A DNA stretch of 64,000 nt, taken from NCBI RefSeq assembly GCF_014201655.1, contig NZ_JACHEX010000001.1, positions 248,001 to 312,000 of the forward strand. The letters run 5' to 3'. Positions 22,113 through 30,071 of the stretch are shown here, piece after piece. The notes under the pieces are model-generated. The model was not told the origin of the DNA, searched no databases, and saw only the letters and a list, made by a program, of their open reading frames with translations. Position numbers and translations under genes: made by a program. Origin of the DNA: Thermosipho japonicus (lineage in GTDB: Bacteria; Thermotogota; Thermotogae; Thermotogales; Fervidobacteriaceae). Position 1 is the first letter of the stretch; each line of letters opens with the position of its first letter.

Positions 22113-22146
22113 TAAAAGTGAAATTTTTTACTTTTAGTGATATAAT
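22113..22146 (+). promoter_or_regulatory. 24-bp palindrome and -10 box of the hydrogenase diaphorase operon
   Basis: TAAAAGT-N10-ACTTTTA (22113-22136) extends inward to a palindrome matching at 20 of 24 bases, and TATAAT follows at 22141-22146, 36 bases before the hydC start. The palindrome covers the -35 region, so a bound protein would block the promoter. The core GTGAA-N4-TTTAC is one change from the redox repressor Rex consensus GTGAA-N4-TTCAC, although the outer bases differ. Confidence 0.6.
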
Positions 22147-22181
22147 AATGTTGGGATGGTATTATAAAATAGGAGGTGGCC

Positions 22182-22673
22182 ATGTTGGCAGTTTGTGAAA
22201 AACATGTCGAGCTCTACAAAGAGCTAGATGCTTATATTGAAGAGCTAAAAGGAAAAAAAGGTATTTTAATTAATGTTCTCCACAAAGCACAGGAACTTTT
22301 CGGTTGGCTTCCCCAAGAAGTTCAAGACCATGTTGCTAAAAAACTAAACATTCCTCCTTCGGTAGTCTACGGTGTTGTAACATTCTATAATTTCTTTTCC
22401 ACAAAACCAAAAGGAAAACACCAAATAAAAATTTGTCTTGGAACGGCCTGTTACGTCAAAGGTGGTGACAGAGTCATGGAAAGGTTCTTAAGTGAACTTG
22501 GTGTTGAAGAATCAGAAGTTACAAAAGATGGTAAATTTTCAGTTCATGGTGTAAGATGTCTTGGTGCATGTAGTATGGCACCTGTTGTACTTGTTGGCGA
22601 AAAAGATTTCTATGGAAAAGTTACACCTGACATGGTTCCAGGGATAATTAAAAAGTACAAAGGGGAGGGGTAA
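22182..22673 (+). CDS. hydC: NuoE-like [2Fe-2S] subunit of electron-bifurcating hydrogenase (HydC)
   Basis: This 163-residue thioredoxin-like ferredoxin has cluster ligands C-x4-C (CLGTAC) and C-x3-C (CLGAC) and the NuoE helical N-terminus with ELFGWLPQEVQ. In the trimeric Thermotoga hydrogenase, HydC works with HydB to pass electrons between NADH, ferredoxin and the H-cluster subunit HydA. ATG 22182 is chosen; GTG 22176 lies inside the ribosome site AGGAGGTG. It is first in a five-gene operon. HydA itself is not in the window. Confidence 0.88.
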   Translation: MLAVCEKHVELYKELDAYIEELKGKKGILINVLHKAQELFGWLPQEVQDHVAKKLNIPPSVVYGVVTFYNFFSTKPKGKHQIKICLGTACYVKGGDRVMERFLSELGVEESEVTKDGKFSVHGVRCLGACSMAPVVLVGEKDFYGKVTPDMVPGIIKKYKGEG

Positions 22674-22675
22674 TA

Positions 22676-23053
22676 ATGGGTAAAATAAAAAGTTTAGAAG
22701 AACTTATGAAAATCAAAGAAAATACATTAAAAAATGTAAAAATGCGTGAAGAAGGAAAAAGAGGAAGAATAATAGTTGCAATGGGGACTTGTGGAATTGC
22801 TGCCGGTGCTAAAGATACTTTAAAAGCAATTGTTGAAACATTAAGTGAGCTAAATATAGACGACATATCAGTTGTTCAATCTGGTTGTATGGGACTTTGT
22901 GAAGTTGAACCAACAATAAAGGTTGAACTTGACGGTGAAGTTCCAGTAATATATGGGCACGTTACCCCAGAAAATGCAAAGAGGATTATTAAATCACATA
23001 TTGTTGCTGGAGAACAAGTTGGAGAATTAATAGTAAAAAGAGGAGAAGAATAA
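22676..23053 (+). CDS. Small thioredoxin-like [2Fe-2S] ferredoxin
   Basis: This 125-residue protein has a thioredoxin-like [2Fe-2S] fold. Three Cys are plain, one in MGTCGIAAGA and two in SGCMGLCE. The fourth position of the usual C-x4-C is Ala, so ligation differs from HydC. It resembles the N-terminal domain of HydB and probably relays electrons or scaffolds the complex. It starts 3 bases after hydC, behind GGGGAGGGG, and ends just before hydB. The cluster type is inferred. Confidence 0.75.
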   Translation: MGKIKSLEELMKIKENTLKNVKMREEGKRGRIIVAMGTCGIAAGAKDTLKAIVETLSELNIDDISVVQSGCMGLCEVEPTIKVELDGEVPVIYGHVTPENAKRIIKSHIVAGEQVGELIVKRGEE

Positions 23054-23068
23054 GGAGGTTTGAAAATA

Positions 23069-24877
23069 ATGCCTTTAACTACCAATACAATACTTATTTG
23101 TGCTGGTGGTGCTTGTATTTCCGCTGGTGAAGAAAGCGTAAAAGATGTCCTCGAAAGAAAAATAAAAGAATACAATCTTCAAGATACAATAAACATTGTT
23201 GAAACTGGATGTATGGGTGCATGTAGTTTAGGTCCAATTATGGTAATTCATCCAGAAGGCGTTTACTACCAAAAATTAACTCCTGAAGCAGCTGAAAAAA
23301 TTGTTGAAGAACACCTACTTAAAGGAAGAGTAGTAGAAGAATATTTATACAAAGGTGATAAGGGAAAAATAGTTCCACAGCCACAAAAAGAAATCCCATT
23401 CTTTTCAAGACAGGTTAAAGTTGCTACTAGAAATGTCGGTATTATTGATCCTTTAAATATAGATGAATACATTGCACGCGATGGTTATTTTGCACTTCAC
23501 AAAGCCTTAAAAGAAATGACTCCTGAACAAGTAATCGAAGTTGTAAAGGAAAGTGGCCTTAGAGGCAGAGGCGGAGCTGGATTTCCAACAGGACTAAAAT
23601 GGGAATTTGCAAGAAAATCACCAGGTGATGAAAAATATATGATCTGTAATGCCGATGAAGGTGACCCAGGCGCATTCATGGATAGGTCAATCCTTGAAGG
23701 AGATCCTCATTCAATAATTGAAGCAATGACAATCGCTGCATATGCAATTGGTGCTACAAAAGGATTTGTTTACGTTAGAGCTGAATACCCAATTGCAATT
23801 GAAAGACTTACAGTAGCATTAAATCAAGCTAGAGAATATGGCTTTTTAGGTGAAAATATTCTTGGAACAGATTTCTCATTTGATATAGAAATTAGAATTG
23901 GTGCTGGGGCTTTTGTATGTGGTGAAGAAACAGCTTTAATGCATTCAATTGAAGGAAAAAGAGGTCAACCAAGAGTTAAACCACCATTCCCAGCACAAAA
24001 AGGGCTTTGGGGAAAACCAAGTAACATAAACAACGTTGAAACACTTGCTTGTGTTCCACCAATCATATATCATGGCCCTCAATGGTTTAGACAATGGGGA
24101 ACTGAAAAATCTCCAGGAACTAAAGTTTTTGCATTAGCAGGTAAGGTTAAAAATACTGGACTTGTCGAAGTTCCAATGGGGATCACTTTAAGAGAATTAA
24201 TATATGAAATTGGTGGTGGATCACCAACTGGTAAAAAAATTAAAGCAGTTCAAACTGGTGGACCAAGCGGTGGAGTTATTCCTGAAGAATATTTTGACAC
24301 TCCAGTAGATTATGAATCATTACAACAACTTGGTGCAATAGTTGGTTCAGGTGGTATGATTGTTCTTGATGAAGACGACTGTATGGTTGACGTTGCAAAA
24401 TTTTTCCTCGAATTTACTGTTGATGAATCATGCGGAAAATGTACACCTTGTAGAGAAGGAACAAAGAAAATGTATGAAATCTTGGACAAAATTACAAAAG
24501 GTGAAGGAACTGAAGAAGACATAGATATATTAGAAAATCTTGCCAATGTAATTAAAGATTCATCACTCTGTGGTCTTGGACAAACTGCACCAAATCCAGT
24601 TCTATCAACTCTTAGGTATTATAGAGATGAATATCTTGCACATGTTAGAGACAAAACTTGTCCAGCAAAGAAATGTAAAGATTTAATTAGCTATGTCATT
24701 AACCCTGAAAAATGTGTTGGTTGTACAGCATGTGCTAGAGTATGTCCAGTAAATGCTATCAACGGAGAAGTCAAAAAAGTTCACGAAATTGATCAGGATG
24801 CTTGTGTAAAATGTGGAAGCTGTATTGAAGTATGTAGATTTGGAGCAATTAGTAAAGTAACTCCTGCTGTACAATAA
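23069..24877 (+). CDS. hydB: NuoF-like NADH/FMN subunit of electron-bifurcating hydrogenase (HydB)
   Basis: This protein has about 602 residues and the modular layout of HydB. An N-terminal thioredoxin-like [2Fe-2S] domain carries C-x4-C (CAGGAC) and C-x3-C (CMGAC). The NuoF core follows with the NADH/FMN motif GLRGRGGAGFPTG and NADEGDPGAF, then a [4Fe-4S] motif CGKCTPC, and last a two-cluster ferredoxin domain with CVGCTACARVC and CVKCGSCIEVC. It is the bifurcation core that couples ferredoxin and NADH to H2 formation. The start could be TTG 23060 instead; ATG 23069 gives better spacing from AAGGAGG. Confidence 0.9.
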   Translation: MPLTTNTILICAGGACISAGEESVKDVLERKIKEYNLQDTINIVETGCMGACSLGPIMVIHPEGVYYQKLTPEAAEKIVEEHLLKGRVVEEYLYKGDKGKIVPQPQKEIPFFSRQVKVATRNVGIIDPLNIDEYIARDGYFALHKALKEMTPEQVIEVVKESGLRGRGGAGFPTGLKWEFARKSPGDEKYMICNADEGDPGAFMDRSILEGDPHSIIEAMTIAAYAIGATKGFVYVRAEYPIAIERLTVALNQAREYGFLGENILGTDFSFDIEIRIGAGAFVCGEETALMHSIEGKRGQPRVKPPFPAQKGLWGKPSNINNVETLACVPPIIYHGPQWFRQWGTEKSPGTKVFALAGKVKNTGLVEVPMGITLRELIYEIGGGSPTGKKIKAVQTGGPSGGVIPEEYFDTPVDYESLQQLGAIVGSGGMIVLDEDDCMVDVAKFFLEFTVDESCGKCTPCREGTKKMYEILDKITKGEGTEEDIDILENLANVIKDSSLCGLGQTAPNPVLSTLRYYRDEYLAHVRDKTCPAKKCKDLISYVINPEKCVGCTACARVCPVNAINGEVKKVHEIDQDACVKCGSCIEVCRFGAISKVTPAVQ

Positions 24878-24905
24878 AATCTTTGGATAAAGGGGGTCGC
24901 GCTTT

Positions 24906-25394
24906 ATGCTCGCAAAGGAAGAAATTAAAAAAATAGTTCAGGAAGCCAAAAATGAACGTTTGGAAGAACAAGATATTCTGATATATATTTTGCACAAAAT
25001 CCAAGAAAAGATTGAAAATAATTATATACCAGAATATGCTGCTGAAATTGTCAGTGAAGAATTAAAAATACCAACTTCAAAAATATATGAGGTATTAACC
25101 TTTTATTCAATGTTTTCAACCAAAAAAAGGGGGAAATATGTAATAAGAGTATGCACAAGTCTACCGTGCCATGTTGCAAACGGAAGAGAAATTATAAACA
25201 CATTAAAAGAAGAATTAAAAATTGATTTTAATCAAACAACAAGTGATGGCCTTTTTACACTAGAAGAATCTGGGTGTTTGGGACTGTGCGGTGTTTCCCC
25301 AGTTATTATGATTAACAATGAATATTATGGTGATCTCACCCCCCAAAAAGTCAGAGAAATTATTAACAATCTCAAAGGGGGTGAATCTTTATGA
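24906..25394 (+). CDS. Second NuoE-like [2Fe-2S] subunit
   Basis: This 162-residue paralogue of HydC keeps all four cluster Cys in CTSLPC and CLGLC and the helical N-terminal region (PEYAAEIVSEELKI). AAGGGGG lies about 10 bases before ATG 24906, within a 28-base gap after hydB with no terminator, so it is in the same operon. It overlaps the following NuoF paralogue by 4 bases, and the two probably form a second diaphorase unit. Partner and direction of electron flow are unknown. Confidence 0.85.
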   Translation: MLAKEEIKKIVQEAKNERLEEQDILIYILHKIQEKIENNYIPEYAAEIVSEELKIPTSKIYEVLTFYSMFSTKKRGKYVIRVCTSLPCHVANGREIINTLKEELKIDFNQTTSDGLFTLEESGCLGLCGVSPVIMINNEYYGDLTPQKVREIINNLKGGESL

Positions 25395-27004
25395 AGCCTA
25401 TAACAATCCTTGTATCGGTTGATAGTAATAGTATTCTGTTAGGAGCAAAAGAATTTGTTAAAGTTTTTAAAAATCTAATCGAAGAATTTAATCTATCTAA
25501 TTTGGTTGAAGTTTTAGAAACAGGAACTATGGGAAATTATTCTGGAGTTACAGTTGCAATCATGCCAGATAATGTTTATTACAGTGTTAGTTCGGTATCC
25601 GATGTAAAGAAAGTATTTGAAGAACACATATTAAAGGGTAGAAAAGTTCTTGATCTTGAAATATCACCAAATGAACTAATATCTAAAAAGGAAAGTATTA
25701 CAAAAGAATATAAGATAGTCACTAGAAATATTGGAAAAATTGATCCAAAAAACATTGATGAATATATTGCAAATGATGGGTATTTTGCACTCGCAAAGGC
25801 ATTATCAATGAAACCTGAGGAAATAATCAATGAAATTAAAGAAAGCGGACTTAGAGGAAGAGGAGGAGCAGGTTTTCCAACTGGATTAAAGTGGGAATTT
25901 GCATATAAAACAGATTCAGATCAAAAGTACATTGTTTGTAATGCCGATGAAGGTGAACCAGGAACGTATAAAGATAGATTAATAATGGAAGGTGACCCTC
26001 ATAGCATTATTGAAGCTATGGTAATCACTGGCTATGCTGTTGGCGCAACAAAAGGTTATATTTACATTAGAGGAGAATACTATGGCTCCATTGAAAATGT
26101 TAAAAAGGCTATAAATGATGCATACGAATATGGATTTTTAGGTGAAAATATACTCAATAGCGGTTTTAATTTTGATCTTTCAATACGTTTAGGTGCTGGG
26201 GCATACATTTGCGGAGAAGAAACTGCATTGCTTGAATCAATTGAAGGGCATGCTGGAAGACCTAGGTTAAAACCCCCATTTCCACCTCAAAAGGGGTTAT
26301 TTGGAAAACCAACGGTTATTAATAATGTAGAAACTCTTGCCAATGTACCACAAATAATTCTAAATGGCGCTGAATGGTTCAAGCAAATTGGAACAGAAAA
26401 TTCACCTGGAACTAAGGTATTCTGTTTCGCAGGTAATTTAAATAATAGAGGAATTGTTGAACTACCAATGGGTGTTACTGTAAAAGAACTTTTAATATAT
26501 GCTGGCGGAATTTCTGGTGGAAAACTTAAAATGGTTCAAACTGGTGGAATTGCCGGTACCTTCATAGATGAAAGTAAATTAAATGTTCCACTTGATTATG
26601 ATTCATTCTCAAAATACGGTGTAAGCCTTGGTTCTGGAGTCATACTAGGTGTTAATGATTCACATTGTGTTGTTGATATTGCTAAAAACGTAATGGAATT
26701 TTTCAGGCATGAATCATGTGGGAAATGTACACCTTGTAGAGAAGGAACAAAAATTGCAGTAGAAATTCTTGAAAAAATGTCAAAATTTGAAGCAACTATG
26801 GATGATCTAGAACACTTGATTGAAATATCAAATGTAGCAAAAGAAGCAGCTTTGTGCGGTTTAGGCCAAAGCTTCCCTGTGCCATTACTTTCATTAATAA
26901 ATAACTTTAAAGAAGAGTTTGAAATGCACATAATTGATAATGTCTGTCCAGCAAACCTATGTAAAAAAGTTGAAAAGAAAAAATCAAGAAAATTAACTAT
27001 CTAA
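25391..27004 (+). CDS. Second NuoF-like subunit, without N-terminal Fe-S ligands and C-terminal ferredoxin domain
   Basis: This 537-residue paralogue of HydB keeps the NADH/FMN core (GLRGRGGAGFPTG, NADEGEPGTY) and the [4Fe-4S] motif CGKCTPC. The N-terminal thioredoxin-like domain is recognisable by alignment, but all four [2Fe-2S] Cys are gone. The HydB segment CAGGAC corresponds to SVDSNS, and CMGAC to TMGNY. The C-terminal two-cluster ferredoxin domain is absent after CPANLCKK. The protein thus retains flavin and one cluster only. It may be a simpler NADH dehydrogenase module working with the second NuoE. The frame is intact and coding bias is normal. Confidence 0.88.
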   Translation: MKPITILVSVDSNSILLGAKEFVKVFKNLIEEFNLSNLVEVLETGTMGNYSGVTVAIMPDNVYYSVSSVSDVKKVFEEHILKGRKVLDLEISPNELISKKESITKEYKIVTRNIGKIDPKNIDEYIANDGYFALAKALSMKPEEIINEIKESGLRGRGGAGFPTGLKWEFAYKTDSDQKYIVCNADEGEPGTYKDRLIMEGDPHSIIEAMVITGYAVGATKGYIYIRGEYYGSIENVKKAINDAYEYGFLGENILNSGFNFDLSIRLGAGAYICGEETALLESIEGHAGRPRLKPPFPPQKGLFGKPTVINNVETLANVPQIILNGAEWFKQIGTENSPGTKVFCFAGNLNNRGIVELPMGVTVKELLIYAGGISGGKLKMVQTGGIAGTFIDESKLNVPLDYDSFSKYGVSLGSGVILGVNDSHCVVDIAKNVMEFFRHESCGKCTPCREGTKIAVEILEKMSKFEATMDDLEHLIEISNVAKEAALCGLGQSFPVPLLSLINNFKEEFEMHIIDNVCPANLCKKVEKKKSRKLTI

Positions 27005-27028
27005 AATAAGATTCATTTCAAAATAATG

Positions 27029-27054
27029 CATGGCTTCGAGTATTCGAAGCCATG
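27029..27054 (+). terminator. Hairpin after the diaphorase operon
   Basis: Arms CATGGCTTCGA / TCGAAGCCATG around 4 bases lie 25 bases after the last stop of the operon, followed by a short T/A-rich tail. The T-run is weak, but placement fits a terminator. Confidence 0.7.
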
Positions 27055-27127
27055 TTATTAAAAAAATAAGATTAAAAATTGTTTTTACACATATCATACA
27101 AAAAGTTTTAATTTTTAAAAAAAACAA

Positions 27128-27152
27128 AACGCCCACTATAAGTGGGCGTTTT
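27128..27152 (-). terminator. Terminator of the S1-domain gene, probably bidirectional
   Basis: Arms AACGCCCACT / AGTGGGCGTT with an A-run on one side and a T-run on the other, just beyond the stop of the minus-strand S1 gene. It can also back up termination of the diaphorase operon. Confidence 0.88.
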
Positions 27153-27155
27153 TGA

Positions 27156-27530
27156 TTATCTTCTTTCTTTTTTTCCTCTTTTTTTATCAAGTCTTCTTCT
27201 GTATTCAGAAAGCTTTCTATCACTATCTTTCATAAACTTTGCAAGCTTTTTTTCAAAATCATTGTTTACTTTCTTTTCTTCACTTTTTCCTTCACTGCTG
27301 TTAGCTGAAGTATCTTTTAGAGTTAATTCCCATTTCCCATCTCTAGTTTTTCCTACAATTTTACCTTCAACCTCTTGCCCTACTGATAAGTGATCGCTCA
27401 CTGCCTTAACATATGTAGGTGCAATCTTTGAAATATGTACAAACGCCTTTTCTCCATCCTTTAGCTCAACGTTAGCTCCAAACTTTAGTATCTCCACTAC
27501 TTTTCCCTTTACTACTTGCCCAACTTCCAT
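27156..27530 (-). CDS. S1 RNA-binding domain protein (YabR-like)
   Basis: In this 124-residue protein, residues 1-72 are one S1 beta-barrel (GQVVKGKVVEILKFGANVEL; AFVHISKIA; KWELTLKD). The tail of about 50 residues is very basic and charged and ends in KKRGKKERR. Single-S1 proteins like this bind RNA or ribosomes; the precise role is unknown. The start ATG 27530 lies 6 bases after AGGGAGG. It is downstream of rpmE on the same strand, with a hairpin between them. Confidence 0.85.
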   Translation of the reverse strand: MEVGQVVKGKVVEILKFGANVELKDGEKAFVHISKIAPTYVKAVSDHLSVGQEVEGKIVGKTRDGKWELTLKDTSANSSEGKSEEKKVNNDFEKKLAKFMKDSDRKLSEYRRRLDKKRGKKERR

Positions 27531-27553
27531 ACACGCAAAACCTCCCTATGGTT

Positions 27554-27584
27554 TAAAAAAATAATTTGGGAGCTAATGCTCCCC
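27554..27584 (-). terminator. Hairpin with T-run after rpmE
   Basis: GGGAGC / GCTCCC arms (27568-27583) with loop TAAT are followed on the minus strand by AAATTATTTTTTT. This could terminate or attenuate transcription between rpmE and the S1-domain gene. The same stem recurs in the prophage at 42573-42588. Confidence 0.65.
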
Positions 27585-27601
27585 GCATTATAGTCATCAC
27601 A

Positions 27602-27811
27602 TTAATCTAAATTATATTTTTTCTTGAACTTTTCAATTCTTCCTTCTGTATCAACTATCATTCCTGCTGCGCCTGCACCTTTGTAGAATGGGTGGCAACT
27701 CGAACAAACGTCAATTCTTACATTTTCTTTTGCACTGTAAAATTTGTGTTCTGCTCCACAAGCACATTTTACTGTTATCAATTTCATCTCTGGGTGAATT
27801 CCCTTTTTCAA
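27602..27811 (-). CDS. rpmE: 50S ribosomal protein L31, zinc-binding form
   Basis: This 69-residue protein has the canonical L31 start MKKGIHPEM and two Cys pairs (CACG and CSSC) that bind zinc. It sits on the central protuberance of the 50S subunit. The TTG at 27811 is chosen because the mature family begins exactly there and AGGAGAGGTG lies upstream; GTG 27820 would overlap that site. It is transcribed after the TetR gene, with its own gap. Confidence 0.95.
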   Translation of the reverse strand: MKKGIHPEMKLITVKCACGAEHKFYSAKENVRIDVCSSCHPFYKGAGAAGMIVDTEGRIEKFKKKYNLD

Positions 27812-27884
27812 TTTACTCACCTCTCCTAGTTATTTTATCATTTTTATCATTAGTATTATACCACATAAATCATTTATGTAAAGT

Positions 27885-28439
27885 TTACGTATTATCTTTA
27901 AGTAAAATTTTTATTAACATATTCTCCACTGATTTTAACAATCCTTTTCTTGGCAACGAATCAACACTTGCAATCATATCTGTAGCAACTTTTGGATCTA
28001 CTTCTTCATTAATTATTTTCTTTTTTTTGCCTTCAACTATCAAATTTTCAATCTTTCCCAAAAAACTTTCATATTTTTCCCTAGCATTTTTCCAATTTTC
28101 TTGATCAATAACCTTTGTCTTCTCACGTCGTAAAAGATCAGAAATTGCCTTTTTACTTGTCAAAAAATCAATATATCTTTTCAAGAAATTTTTTATCCTT
28201 GCAACATATGAAGAATCATTCTCTTCCACTCCAAATAATTCGTTTTCCAACTCTTCAATAGATTTAATCCACACTTCTTCAAAAAGTGCTTCTTTACTTG
28301 GGAAATAATAATAAATTAAAGATTTTCGCACACCTGCAAGCTGTGCGATTTCATCAATGCTTACAGCATCATATCCTTTTTCTGAAAACGCTTTTTTAGC
28401 AGCTTCTAAAATCAATCCCTTTGTATTTTTCCTTGCCAT
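27885..28439 (-). CDS. TetR-family transcriptional regulator
   Basis: This 184-residue protein has an N-terminal TetR helix-turn-helix (ILEAAKKAFSEKGYDAVSIDEIA, then LIYYYFPSKEALF) and a variable all-helical ligand-binding part. It is downstream of a radical SAM gene on the same strand, and a TetR-type palindrome (29949-29964) lies in front of that gene, so it most likely represses both genes. The inducer is unknown. AGAGGTG lies upstream of ATG 28439. Confidence 0.9.
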   Translation of the reverse strand: MARKNTKGLILEAAKKAFSEKGYDAVSIDEIAQLAGVRKSLIYYYFPSKEALFEEVWIKSIEELENELFGVEENDSSYVARIKNFLKRYIDFLTSKKAISDLLRREKTKVIDQENWKNAREKYESFLGKIENLIVEGKKKKIINEEVDPKVATDMIASVDSLPRKGLLKSVENMLIKILLKDNT

Positions 28440-28454
28440 TAATACACCTCTTAA

Positions 28455-28476
28455 ATGCGGGGAACATTCCCCGCAT
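28455..28476 (-). terminator. Strong hairpin between the radical SAM and TetR genes
   Basis: Arms ATGCGGGGAA / TTCCCCGCAT with a 2-base centre fill the 40-base gap between the two genes. There is no T-run, so this may be an mRNA processing or stability element that sets the regulator level below the enzyme, rather than a terminator. Confidence 0.5.
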
Positions 28477-28479
28477 GAA

Positions 28480-29928
28480 TTATAATTCTAACTTTTTATC
28501 AACTTTGAGAGCTTCTTCTTTATTTGCATATCTCTTCATTCTTGTCTCATAGTTGTAAATTCCTCTATTTACAGGGTATCTTTCGACATAACCATGTTCG
28601 TACCACAGTTTATCTGCATATTGTTTCCATTCTTCGGCAAGTTTATCTATCTCAGGTGCTAATTCAGTAATTACTTTTTCTGATCCTTCATGTTGTGGAA
28701 TTGCATCAAAATGTTTTACCATTGCTCTAAATACTTTTGGATTATCAATAATTGGACATGGTCTGAAAAGATTATTCGAGAATGGAATCATCCTTTTATA
28801 TGCTTCAAAGAATGGAGATTTAAATATTTCAAGCAATGTTTTTTCTCTTATACTATCTTTTGCAAATTGTTGGAAAACACATGGTTCAACATAACCCTTT
28901 GCATTCACGTGGAAGTATTTTGAACCAGCTGATAAACATCCATGTGTTAAGAAACCGTGATTCCAAAAATCTGCAACAAATGCAAATCTTCCACTTAATC
29001 TTACTTCATCTGTTTTAAAGAATCTCTCGTATCTTTGTTTTGGAGTTGGTACAAGATCCATAGTTGGATTCATACCAACTGGCATGAATTGGAATACCCA
29101 AGCATATGCTACACCATTTTCAGCAAGAAAATCCCAGAATTCATCTTTCATTATAACATCGTGATTCTTCTTTGTAGCAGTAACACTTGCTCCAAATGGA
29201 ACACCATATCTTCTAAGTCTTTCCCATGTATTTTGAATTGCATTGAATACACCTTTCCCTCTTCTCCAATCTGTTTCTTCCTCAAACCCTTCAACTGAAA
29301 TTGCTATAGTAGCATTTCCAAGTTCTGATAATTTTTTAGCTTTTTCTTCATTAATCAAAATTCCATTGGAGTAAATCATAAAGTAGTGTTGATCAAATTC
29401 TTCTAAAATTTCAAGAAGGTGTGGCCAATAGAAAGGTTCTCCACCAGTAATAATCCAGAAGAAAATTCCAAGCTCTTCACCTTGTTTTAAAATGCTTCTT
29501 ACTTCTTCTTTTGAAAGTTCATATTTTCTTCCGTAAAGACCAGCATAACATCCAATACAATTCAAATTACATGCATATGTAGGACTTATAACTCCAAGCT
29601 TTGGAAGAACAACTTTTTCCTTTTCCATGTTTTTTTGTCTCAAAGGTTCACCAATTGCCCACTCGTTAATAATAAGGTTGTTGATAATCTTTTCAGTACA
29701 TTTTGGACTTGACTTTTGGAAAATCTCTATCCACTTTTTGATCATAGGATGTTCTTCTTGAGCCATTAACCCTAACTTCTTCAAACCACTTTTTGCAGGT
29801 TCTTTACTCAAAGCTCCTACTGTAAACAATAACTTTGCAAAAGATTGAGTATCTGCTTTTCTCACAAATGAGTTAATCATCTTCCCCGCTTGCCTATAAA
29901 TCATACCTTTTATTCCGCCTACAGCCAT
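28480..29928 (-). CDS. Radical SAM protein with SPASM-like C-terminal Cys
   Basis: This 482-residue protein has about 120 helical residues before the radical SAM barrel. The cluster motif is C-x3-C-x2-C (CNLNCIGCY), followed by WIITGGEPFYWPHLLE and IYSNGILI. A second Cys group (THGCLSAGSKYF, then GYVEPCVFQQ and a later CPII) resembles SPASM-type auxiliary cluster binding. Substrate is unknown; relatives modify peptides or lipids. ATG 29928 is chosen because GGAGGTG precedes it; further upstream the frame runs into the TetR operator. The operon is radical SAM enzyme then TetR regulator. Confidence 0.85.
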   Translation of the reverse strand: MAVGGIKGMIYRQAGKMINSFVRKADTQSFAKLLFTVGALSKEPAKSGLKKLGLMAQEEHPMIKKWIEIFQKSSPKCTEKIINNLIINEWAIGEPLRQKNMEKEKVVLPKLGVISPTYACNLNCIGCYAGLYGRKYELSKEEVRSILKQGEELGIFFWIITGGEPFYWPHLLEILEEFDQHYFMIYSNGILINEEKAKKLSELGNATIAISVEGFEEETDWRRGKGVFNAIQNTWERLRRYGVPFGASVTATKKNHDVIMKDEFWDFLAENGVAYAWVFQFMPVGMNPTMDLVPTPKQRYERFFKTDEVRLSGRFAFVADFWNHGFLTHGCLSAGSKYFHVNAKGYVEPCVFQQFAKDSIREKTLLEIFKSPFFEAYKRMIPFSNNLFRPCPIIDNPKVFRAMVKHFDAIPQHEGSEKVITELAPEIDKLAEEWKQYADKLWYEHGYVERYPVNRGIYNYETRMKRYANKEEALKVDKKLEL

Positions 29929-29948
29929 CCTAACACCTCCAATTTTTA

Positions 29949-29964
29949 TTGACCGTTCAGTCAA
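29949..29964 (-). promoter_or_regulatory. TetR-type operator in front of the radical SAM/TetR operon
   Basis: TTGACCGTTCAGTCAA is a near-perfect palindrome (outer arms TTGAC / GTCAA) of the kind bound by TetR regulators. It lies 20 bases before the radical SAM start, where a repressor would block transcription or elongation. The TetR protein of the same operon is the obvious binder. Confidence 0.75.
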
Positions 29965-30040
29965 ATTTTACACCTATTTTCTTAATTTTTTGTTGCAGTA
30001 ATGTAACTTTTTGGTTCAATATGTTTCCTTTCAAAAAAAA

Positions 30041-30058
30041 TGACTATAATTATAGTCA
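30041..30058 (+). promoter_or_regulatory. Perfect 18-bp palindrome overlapping a -10 box, upstream of the antitoxin-like gene
   Basis: TGACTATAATTATAGTCA is its own reverse complement and contains TATAAT, 13 bases before the start of the Phd/YefM-like gene. Antitoxins of that family repress their own promoter by binding such palindromes, so this is a likely autoregulatory operator. Confidence 0.75.
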
Positions 30059-30071
30059 AGGAGGGGTAATT

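Noticed and set aside
29949-30071. N-terminal extension of the antitoxin-like protein
   Set aside because: It would start in the TetR operator, read through the palindromic promoter and has no homology-like pattern; TTG 30072 has an AGGAGGGG site.
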